Below are positions 1 through 5,612 of a stretch of 22,568 nucleotides of DNA, one piece after another (within the stretch, counting starts at the first letter, position 1; each line of letters starts with the position of its first letter). The position numbers and the translations under genes were made by a program. This stretch comes from Rhodobacteraceae bacterium UBA6273. Its GTDB lineage: Bacteria; Pseudomonadota; Alphaproteobacteria; Rhodobacterales; Rhodobacteraceae. A model generated the notes under the pieces. That model was not told the DNA's origin. It saw nothing but the letters and a program-made list of their open reading frames with translations, and searched no databases. The DNA lies in NCBI GenBank assembly GCA_002440625.1, contig DJUV01000317.1, positions 1 through 22,568 on the forward strand, read 5' to 3'.

Positions 1-509
1 TCCTCGCGCAGCTTGTAGTCGAGGTTGGCGAGCGGTTCGTCGAGAAGGACGAGGCCTGCATTCTTCACCAGCGCACGGGCCAGCGCACAGCGTTGCTGCT
101 GGCCGCCTGAAAGCTCAAGCGGCTTGCGGCCAAGAAGCGGCGACAGCTTCATCAGATCGGCCGCTTTCTTCACCGCCGCGTCGATCTCGGCCGCCGTCTT
201 CCCCAAAAGCCGCATCGGCGAGGCGATGTTGTCGTAAACGGTCATCGACGGGTAGTTGATGAACTGCTGGTAGACCATCGCCACTTTGCGGTCCTGCACC
301 CGCATCCCGGTCACATCCTGCCCGTTCCATAAGATTCGACCCTGATTTGGCTTGTCGAGACCCGCCATCAGCCGCATCAGCGAAGTCTTGCCCGAAGAAG
401 TCGGCCCCAGAAGAACGTTCATCGTCCCGTTCTGAAGGGTAAGGGTCGTCGGATGGATATGGGTCTGGCCGCCCACGACCTTCGTGACCCCCTCAAGCGT
501 CAGTGTCAT
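1..509 (-). CDS. glpS: GlpS-like ABC transporter ATP-binding protein, partial (3' part beyond left edge)
   Basis: Reading leftwards from an ATG at 509, 169 codons stay open to the window edge. The protein has a Walker A motif GPTSSGKTS near residues 37-45, a Q-loop (VYQQF) near 80, the ABC signature LSGGQQQR near 131-138, and a Walker B motif LVLLDEP near 150-156. The family is the CUT1/UgpC-type sugar and polyol importer ATPase, normally about 360 residues, so roughly half is present. It starts 15 bases after the glpD stop, behind a purine-rich GGAGGGGGAGGGA stretch that serves as ribosome binding site, so it is almost certainly co-transcribed with glpD. In rhizobia and Rhodobacterales the ATPase next to glpD is GlpS of the GlpSTPQUV glycerol importer; that specific assignment rests on context. 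It would couple ATP hydrolysis to glycerol or glycerol-3-phosphate uptake at the inner membrane. Confidence 0.9.
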   Translation of the reverse strand, partial: MTLTLEGVTKVVGGQTHIHPTTLTLQNGTMNVLLGPTSSGKTSLMRLMAGLDKPNQGRILWNGQDVTGMRVQDRKVAMVYQQFINYPSMTVYDNIASPMRLLGKTAAEIDAAVKKAADLMKLSPLLGRKPLELSGGQQQRCALARALVKNAGLVLLDEPLANLDYKLRE

Positions 510-524
510 TCCCGTCCCTCCCCC

Positions 525-2120
525 TCATTCCGCCGCACGGATGGCGCTGCCCTTCCGGGCCTTCGCCATCCACGCATCGAGCGCCGAGATTTCCTCGGGC
601 GTCAGGCGCAATCCCAGTTTCGACCGCCGCCAGACCACATCCTCGGCGGTCAGCGCATACTCACGGCCCATCAGCCAATCGACCTCGCGCGCGGTCAGCG
701 TCGCGCCGAAATCCTGGCCAAGGTCGCCTGCCGCCCGCGCATCGCCAAGAACTTCGGCAGCTTCGGTGCCATAGGCGCGGACCAGCCGCTTTGCCCAGAA
801 ATCCGTCAGGAACGGGTAGCGGCTCTTCAGCATTTCAATCAGCTTCGGCACACCGTCATGGGCGAAGTCGCCACCCGGCAGCGGCACCCCTGCCGTCCAG
901 GGCTTCGTCGCCCGGCCAAGCGTCGCGCCGATCTTTTCCAGCGCGCTTTCCGCCAGCCGCCGGTAGGTGGTGATCTTCCCGCCAAACACGTTCAGGACCG
1001 GCGCACCCGCCGACCTATCGACCTTCAGCGTATAGTCGCGGGTCGCTGCCGTCGCCGAGCTTGCGCCATCGTCATAAAGCGGTCGCACCCCGGAATAGCT
1101 CCAGACGATGTCGGCGGGCGTCACCGGGCGTTCGAAATATTGCGAGGCAAAAGCGCAGAGATAGTCTCTTTCCGCCTCGGTGCAGTAGGGCTTTTCGTCG
1201 GCGTCATGATGCTCGGCATCGGTGGTGCCGATCAGGGTGAAATCCGTCTCATAGGGGATGGCGAAGATGATCCGGCCATCCTCGCCCTGGAAGAAGTAGC
1301 ATTTGTCGTGGTCGAAAAGCCGCTTCGTCACGATATGGCTGCCACGCACCAGACGCACGCCTTCGGTCGAGTTCAGGCGCAGCGTGTCATGGATGATCTC
1401 GCCGACCCAGGGCCCGCCGGCATTGACCAGCATCCGCGCCCGGATTGTCCGGGGACCGGCGTCGTCCCTGATCGCGACGTCCCAGATGCCATCCACCTGC
1501 CGCGCGCCGGTGACTGCCGTCCGCGTCAGGATCTTCGCCCCCCGCGCCGCGGCGTCGCGCGCATTCAGCACGACCAGCCGGGAATCCTGCACCCAGCAGT
1601 CGGAATACTCGAAGGCGTGGCGGAATTTCTTCTTCAGCGGCTTGCCCGCCGGATCGGAGGCAAGATCAACCGTCGCGGTGCCGGGCAGGATTTTCAGCCC
1701 GCCGCCAAGGTGATCGTAAAGGAATAGCCCCATGCGGATCAGCCAAGCCGGGCGGCGGCCCTTCATCCAGGGCATCACGACATTCAGGATGCGCGAAGTC
1801 GGCGTATCGCCCTCAAACCGCATGTCGCGGCTGTAAGGCAGGACGAAGCGCATCGGCCAACTGATATGCGGCATGGCGCGGAGAAGCGTCTCACGCTCGA
1901 TCAGCGCCTCGCGGACAAGGCGGACTTCGAAATACTCAAGATAGCGCAGGCCGCCGTGGAACAGCTTGGTCGAGGCTGAAGAGGTTGCCGAGGCAAGATC
2001 GTTCATCTCTGCGAGACAAACCGAAAAGCCGCGTCCCGCCGCATCGCGGGCGATCCCGCAACCATTGATGCCTCCGCCAATGACGAAGAGATCGTAAAGC
2101 TGATCGTCGGTGGCAGACAC
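525..2120 (-). CDS. glpD: Aerobic glycerol-3-phosphate dehydrogenase
   Basis: FAD-dependent membrane-associated enzyme that oxidises sn-glycerol-3-phosphate to dihydroxyacetone phosphate and passes electrons to quinone. The 531-residue product begins with a dinucleotide-binding motif (GGGINGCG, residues 15-22), followed by the family's STKLFHGGLRYLE segment around residues 50-62 and the SGVRPLYDD region in the second half. Length fits the family (about 500-535). The start is a GTG at 2118-2120, preceded by a strong GGGAGGT ribosome binding site at good spacing and giving the expected N-terminus just ahead of the FAD motif. The gene is first in a minus-strand operon with the GlpS-like ATPase. 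Its upstream region is filled with GlpR-like half-sites, which supports repression by the divergently encoded GlpR until glycerol-3-phosphate accumulates. Confidence 0.96.
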   Translation of the reverse strand: MSATDDQLYDLFVIGGGINGCGIARDAAGRGFSVCLAEMNDLASATSSASTKLFHGGLRYLEYFEVRLVREALIERETLLRAMPHISWPMRFVLPYSRDMRFEGDTPTSRILNVVMPWMKGRRPAWLIRMGLFLYDHLGGGLKILPGTATVDLASDPAGKPLKKKFRHAFEYSDCWVQDSRLVVLNARDAAARGAKILTRTAVTGARQVDGIWDVAIRDDAGPRTIRARMLVNAGGPWVGEIIHDTLRLNSTEGVRLVRGSHIVTKRLFDHDKCYFFQGEDGRIIFAIPYETDFTLIGTTDAEHHDADEKPYCTEAERDYLCAFASQYFERPVTPADIVWSYSGVRPLYDDGASSATAATRDYTLKVDRSAGAPVLNVFGGKITTYRRLAESALEKIGATLGRATKPWTAGVPLPGGDFAHDGVPKLIEMLKSRYPFLTDFWAKRLVRAYGTEAAEVLGDARAAGDLGQDFGATLTAREVDWLMGREYALTAEDVVWRRSKLGLRLTPEEISALDAWMAKARKGSAIRAAE

Positions 2121-2145
2121 TACGCGGACCTCCCTTCCTCGTATG

Positions 2146-2233
2146 TGTTCGCTTCATATCGTGTTCGCGCGAACATCGCAAATGTTTTGTTCGATAAAGT
2201 TCGCTGATGTTCGTTATGAAGTAAAAGCGAACA
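2146..2233. promoter_or_regulatory. Cluster of putative GlpR operators between glpD and glpR
   Basis: Six exact copies of the hexamer TGTTCG or its complement lie within 88 bases: forward at 2146, 2162, 2188 and 2208, reverse (CGAACA) at 2170 and 2228. A near copy (GTTCG) is at 2199. Positions 2162-2175 form a perfect 14-base palindrome, TGTTCGCGCGAACA. The E. coli GlpR operator consensus is WATGTTCGWTAWCGAACATW, and the segments at 2188 (TGTTCGATAAAGTTCG) and 2207 (ATGTTCGTTATGAA) match its left half and centre. Lying immediately upstream of glpD and next to glpR, the array is best read as repressor binding sites for the glycerol-3-phosphate-responsive DeoR-family regulator. The base composition here is also clearly more AT-rich than the flanking genes. 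Confidence 0.75.
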
Positions 2234-2343
2234 TTCACCGCGCATCGGCAGCGGCCGCAAGCGCAGTGGACAAACCCGAATATCAGTCATGTGCATTGGC
2301 AGATGAATCGGACGCAGCACGCGCGCAACGTGTTCGACTCTGA

Positions 2344-2368
2344 TCGTTTGCGGTAGGTTACTAAACGA
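2344..2368. promoter_or_regulatory. Inverted repeat upstream of glpR
   Basis: TCGTTT (2344-2349) and AAACGA (2363-2368) form an inverted repeat with a 13-base centre. It lies about 43 bases before the glpR start. It could be an autoregulatory operator or part of the glpR promoter. The half-site differs from the TGTTCG type upstream, so binding by GlpR is only a guess. Confidence 0.3.
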
Positions 2369-2410
2369 ATCGGGTGCTGTCGACTCCGCGCCCCCTCCGG
2401 GAGATTCCTC

Positions 2411-3172
2411 ATGTCACAATCCTTCCGGCTCCCCGAAATCCTCGACATTGCCCGCCGCGACGGCAAGGTGACGGTCGAACATCTGGCCGAGCATTTCGGT
2501 GTCACCCATCAGACGGTGCGCCGCGACCTGACCGAGTTGGCCGAATCCGGTCGGCTGGAACGGGTCCATGGCGGCGCCATGCTGCCCTCAAGCACCACCA
2601 ACATCGGCTACGAGGATCGCCGCGCGCTCAATTCCGAGGCCAAGCACGCCATCGCCCAGGCCTGCGCGGCCGCGATCCCCGAAAGCATCTCGGTTTTCCT
2701 GAACCTCGGCACCAGCACCGAGGCGGTCGCGCGCGAGCTTCTGCGCCACCGCGACCTGATGGTGGCGACGAACAACATGAACGTCGCGAACATCCTTGCC
2801 GGCAATCCGAACTGCCAGGTCATCGTGACCGGCGGCATGCTGCGCCGGTCGGATGGCGGTCTGGTCGGCAACCTGACCTCGCAGACAATCCAGCAGTTCA
2901 AGTTCGACCTTGCGGTGATTGGCTGTTCCGCCGTCGATCAGGACGGCGATGTGCTCGACTACGACGTGCAGGAGGTCGGCGTGAGCCAGACCATAATCCA
3001 GCGCACGCGCAGGACCTTCCTTGTCGCCGACCATTCGAAATTCCGCCGCAGCGCCCCGGCGCGCATCACCTCTTTGGCCGAGATAGACACGCTTTTTACC
3101 GACGCGCCGCTCGGGCCGACGCTGGCGACGCGCTGCGAGGAATGGAATACCAAGGTTGTTCTGGCGGAGTAG
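2411..3172 (+). CDS. glpR: DeoR-family transcriptional repressor, GlpR
   Basis: Cytoplasmic 253-residue regulator. An N-terminal DeoR winged helix-turn-helix spans about residues 5-57, with the recognition segment FGVTHQTVRRDL and the following RVHGGA motif typical of the family. The rest is the DeoRC effector-binding sugar-phosphate domain (NLGTSTEAVAREL, GGMLRRSDGGLVG). Length matches GlpR of E. coli (252). The ATG at 2411 follows a GGGAG ribosome binding site in the preceding 12 bases. It is divergent from glpD, separated by the operator-rich gap, which identifies glycerol-3-phosphate as the likely inducer and glpD plus the glycerol importer as the targets. Its stop lies five bases from the convergent stop of the broken panB-like fragment. 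Confidence 0.93.
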   Translation: MSQSFRLPEILDIARRDGKVTVEHLAEHFGVTHQTVRRDLTELAESGRLERVHGGAMLPSSTTNIGYEDRRALNSEAKHAIAQACAAAIPESISVFLNLGTSTEAVARELLRHRDLMVATNNMNVANILAGNPNCQVIVTGGMLRRSDGGLVGNLTSQTIQQFKFDLAVIGCSAVDQDGDVLDYDVQEVGVSQTIIQRTRRTFLVADHSKFRRSAPARITSLAEIDTLFTDAPLGPTLATRCEEWNTKVVLAE

Positions 3173-3177
3173 CGCGT

Positions 3178-3612
3178 TTACGCCCTTGCGGACGTCGTTC
3201 CGGCCAGAAAGCTTTCGAACTTCGCATCTGCCATCGGCACGTTGCGCTGGGGCGCGGTGTAGGCACCCCGACTGGACATCGGCGATGAACTCGCCAAAGG
3301 CAGCGACGCACTCTGCCTGCAAACGCGCATATTCCGCCGCGAAGTTGCGGGTCTTGGCGTGGCGCGGCTTGTGGCAAGCGGTATGGCCCAGCACATCCTC
3401 GGCGAAAAGGTCCAGCGCATCCGCCCCGGCCCCGCACCCATGCCGAGCATGAGCATCATAATGTTCTTCGAAATGAACTCACCCACCCGGTCAGGCACGA
3501 CCTCAAGCTCCGCGCCGAAGCAGCCGACCTCTTCAAGCCGCTTGGCCGCGGCGAGGACCCTCAGCACCTCCTCCGCCGTCTTGCCTAGGGGGCGGATGTC
3601 GGCGACGGTGGG
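3178..3612 (-). pseudogene. 3' fragment of a PanB-like ketopantoate hydroxymethyltransferase gene, frameshifted twice
   Basis: Three reading frames together spell the C-terminal half of a PanB-family protein (3-methyl-2-oxobutanoate hydroxymethyltransferase). The first frame, about 3600 down to 3425, gives GKTAEEVLRVLAAAKRLEE, then AELEVVPDRVGEFISKN and LMLGMGAGPG. After a one-base loss in a G-run at 3424-3427 the sense continues in the next frame with DLFAEDVLGHTACHKPRHAK and NFAAEYARLQAE. A one-base gain in the G-run at 3266-3269 returns it to the first frame for GAYTAPQRNVPMADAKFESF and a TAA at 3178. The N-terminal half of the barrel is absent: the stop of the upstream hyi-like gene is only about 25 bases before the homology begins. 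The truncation is solid; the two indels sit in homopolymers and could partly be sequence error. Pantothenate synthesis by this copy can be excluded. Confidence 0.82.
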
Positions 3613-3634
3613 GGGGTGTTTCTGTGGGCTATTT

Positions 3635-4414
3635 TCAGACCGTGAATGCCTTGCGGAAAGCGCCGAGAGCTGCCTCGGGGTCGCCCGAGGCGAAGGCTTC
3701 CATGCCGACCGGCCCGGCATATCCCATCGCCTTCAACGCCTTGGCGATGCCATGCCAGTTGACCTCGCCCGTCCCGGGCTCGCAGCGTCCCGGAACATCG
3801 GCCACCTGCACCTCGCCGATCCAGGGCAAGCACTTGCGGCAAAGCTCGATCAGGTTCCCCTCGCCGATCTGCGCATGATAAAGGTCGAGGTTGAGCCTGA
3901 GGCGCGGGTGATCGACGGATGCGACCAGCGCCAGCGTATCTTCGGCCCGACCGAATGGCACGCCGGGATGATCGACCGGCAGGTTCAGGTTCTCAAGCGT
4001 GAAGGTCGCGCCCTCCGCCTCTGCCATCTCCGCCAACCGCGAAAGGGTGTCGCGCGCCTTCAGCCACATCGCGCCGGTCACGACCTCGACCGGCTGCACC
4101 GGCAGGCCTCCTTCGCCAAGCCCGGTGCCATGCAGATTGAGCCGCTGGACCCCAAGCCGCTTGCCAACCCGCGCCGTCTCGCGCGCCGTGGCCAGAAGCT
4201 CCGCCGCGCCCTCGTCGTCGGTGAGGCGCCCGCGCAGATAGCCGTTCATGATGGTGAAGGTGGCGCCAGTCTTTTCCAGCGCGGCAAGATCATGGTCGGG
4301 CCAGTTCCAGAGACCGACGCCGAAGCCCATCTCCTTCAGGCGGCTGGCGCGCCAGTCGATCAGCCTGTCGCGCCAGATCATCTCTGCGCAGGCGGCAAGG
4401 GGGAAATGCGTCAT
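3635..4414 (-). CDS. hyi: Hydroxypyruvate isomerase family TIM-barrel protein
   Basis: The 259-residue protein belongs to the xylose-isomerase-like TIM-barrel superfamily, Hyi branch, which interconverts hydroxypyruvate and tartronate semialdehyde or acts on related 2-keto sugar acids (OtnI type). Visible family marks are FTLENLN (residues 138-144, with E141 as a likely catalytic glutamate), LDLYHAQIGEGNL (176-188), IGEVQVADVPGR followed by EPGTGE (199-217), and E239 near the C-terminus. Length is normal (about 258). The start ATG lies three bases after the stop of the Rieske gene, within TGAAGGATG, so the two are translated from one message. The gene looks intact although its neighbours on both sides are damaged. 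Exact substrate cannot be read from sequence. Confidence 0.85.
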   Translation of the reverse strand: MTHFPLAACAEMIWRDRLIDWRASRLKEMGFGVGLWNWPDHDLAALEKTGATFTIMNGYLRGRLTDDEGAAELLATARETARVGKRLGVQRLNLHGTGLGEGGLPVQPVEVVTGAMWLKARDTLSRLAEMAEAEGATFTLENLNLPVDHPGVPFGRAEDTLALVASVDHPRLRLNLDLYHAQIGEGNLIELCRKCLPWIGEVQVADVPGRCEPGTGEVNWHGIAKALKAMGYAGPVGMEAFASGDPEAALGAFRKAFTV

Positions 4415-4417
4415 CCT

Positions 4418-4729
4418 TCACACCTCGATCCAGACCGCGCCGTCGACGATGCGGACGGGGAAGGTCATCCGGTTGATGCAGGCGGCCGCGCGGGTCGCCT
4501 CGCCGTTTCTGTAATCGAACTCGGCATTGTGTTTGGAGCATTCCACGATGCCGTCCATGACAAGGCCGTCACAAAGGTGAACATGCTCGTGGCTGCGGAT
4601 GCCGTCCATGACAAATAACTCGTTTTCCGGGCTGCGGATGATGACGAAGCTCTCTTTGCCGAGGTCGAAGCGGATCAGGTCCTCGGTCTCGACTTCGTCT
4701 GTCGCGCAGGCGCGTATCCATGCCGCCAT
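4418..4729 (-). CDS. MocE-like Rieske [2Fe-2S] ferredoxin with a missing cluster ligand
   Basis: Small 103-residue Rieske-fold ferredoxin of the MocE type, which normally delivers electrons to an oxygenase. The second half of the cluster motif is present (C64-x2-H67 in ECSKHNAEFDY). The first half should be C-x-H, usually within a DGLCTHEHVHL-like segment. Here the residues are R45-S46-H47, the codon at 4595-4597 being CGC where TGC is expected. A single transition explains the change. With one of two cysteine ligands gone, a normal Rieske cluster is unlikely, so the protein may be dead despite an open frame. A nearby C53 does not sit at the ligand position. No convincing ribosome binding site precedes the ATG at 4729. 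It lies between the hyi-like gene and the desaturase remnant, a partner gene typical for MocE-type ferredoxins. Confidence 0.8.
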   Translation of the reverse strand: MAAWIRACATDEVETEDLIRFDLGKESFVIIRSPENELFVMDGIRSHEHVHLCDGLVMDGIVECSKHNAEFDYRNGEATRAAACINRMTFPVRIVDGAVWIEV

Positions 4730-4830
4730 GAGTCTTGTTCTTTGCAGATGATTGTGTGGCCGGGTCGGGGAGGACCGGCCGGGCCTTTCTCAGCCGCCCG
4801 GCGCGAGCGGCCGGATGCCTCGGGGTCCGG

Positions 4831-4983
4831 TCATTCGACCGCGTCGCCGTGGCTGACCATGTGGTTTTCGATTTCGGCCTCCAGAGACGCCATCGATGCG
4901 CCATCGGCCTTGCGGTCGGTGATCTCCTCGCGGGAGTTCTCGACCTTGCCGAAAACGGCGGCAGCCGCACCACGGATCTGCAT
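4831..4983 (-). other. Short open frame of unknown status downstream of the desaturase remnant
   Basis: After the TAA that ends the desaturase-like frame at 5023-5025, the same frame stays open for 64 codons to a TGA at 4831-4833. The first ATG in it is at 4981-4983 and would give 50 residues. The text contains VFGKVENSREEITDRK and SLEAEIENHMVSHGDAVE, is rich in Glu and Lys, and could form a short helix or coiled coil. It may be a former C-terminal extension of the desaturase-like protein, a separate small gene, or chance. I do not recognise it. The remainder of 4730-5022 shows nothing else I can support. Confidence 0.3.
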
Positions 4984-5022
4984 CCTCAGGTACTCGACCT
5001 TGCCGCCGTTGGCCTCGACGGT

Positions 5023-5335
5023 TTACCGCGCCTTCTTCTGGAAACGGGTGTTCATCAGCGCATCGCCCTAGCGGGTGCCGTCACGTCAGGTGCCAAGCCA
5101 TTTATCCAAGGGGATGAGGCCGTCGCCGCCATAGTTCGCCTCGAAAAACTTGTGGTGCAGGTAGTGAGCATAGGCGTGGCTATCCATCGCCTTGTTCGCG
5201 GTCAGTTCCAGCTTGTCGAAGCCAGTATGGCCGTTCACCCCCCGAAGCCGGCAATATGCAGCTGGACCAGAGCCACAATCGGGTTCGAGGGGATGATGAG
5301 ATGACAGAAGGCGATGCCGTGGTACCCGCGGCGCG
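5023..5335 (-). pseudogene. C-terminal remnant of a sterol desaturase / fatty acid hydroxylase family gene
   Basis: Two minus-strand frames combine into the end of a membrane di-iron hydroxylase. One gives HLIIPSNPIVALVQLHIAGF (about 5315-5245). After a one-base loss in the six-base G/C run at 5238-5243 the next frame gives VNGHTGFDKLE, then DSHAYAHYLHHKFFEANYGG and PLDKWLGT. The HxxHH cluster (HYLHH) and the GHTGFD motif are diagnostic histidine ligands of this family. After KWLGT the reading meets TGA at 5086-5088 where the family has FHDGT, continues as RDGTR, then TAG at 5068-5070, then GDALMNTRFQKKAR and a TAA at 5023-5025. One frameshift, two internal stops and loss of the N-terminal half make it a clear pseudogene. 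Beyond 5335, up to the cyclase start, similarity fades and nothing reliable is visible. Confidence 0.82.
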
Positions 5336-5612
5336 CTTCCTGATGGCACCATGGCCTTGGTCCTGTGTCCCCCCCTGGACCGGCTGACCCGCGAGGCTTT
5401 GCCGGCATGGTGTGTGCCTGCACCGCCGCCGGCGAGAACCTGACCAGGTTCGTGCCATTCTTGGACCACACCCCGAAAAGCATCTGAAGTTCCTGCCATT
5501 TTGGAAAGGCCAACGCAAAAAACCGCTGCCTTTTCCCCGGCGCATAGTATGTTGCCTCAAGGGAAGCGCAGCCGTGGCATCCGCCCGAAGGCTGCCCGGG
5601 AAAGGCTCTGAC

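Noticed and set aside
453..1727. Long open frame (424 codons) on the plus strand
   Set aside because: It is antisense to glpD, has an Arg/Pro/His-rich composition typical of a shadow frame in GC-rich DNA, and shows no family motif.
3359..4618. Long plus-strand open frame (419 codons)
   Set aside because: It runs antisense through the panB-like fragment, hyi and the Rieske gene, all of which have clear motifs on the minus strand.
5545..5550. TAGTAT as a -10 box for the cyclase gene
   Set aside because: No -35-like hexamer at suitable distance; a single short match is not enough.
5412..5612. N-terminal extension of the cyclase gene
   Set aside because: The added residues are Arg/Pro-rich, overlap the region upstream of the desaturase remnant, and the SAM domain starts exactly at the ATG at 5613.
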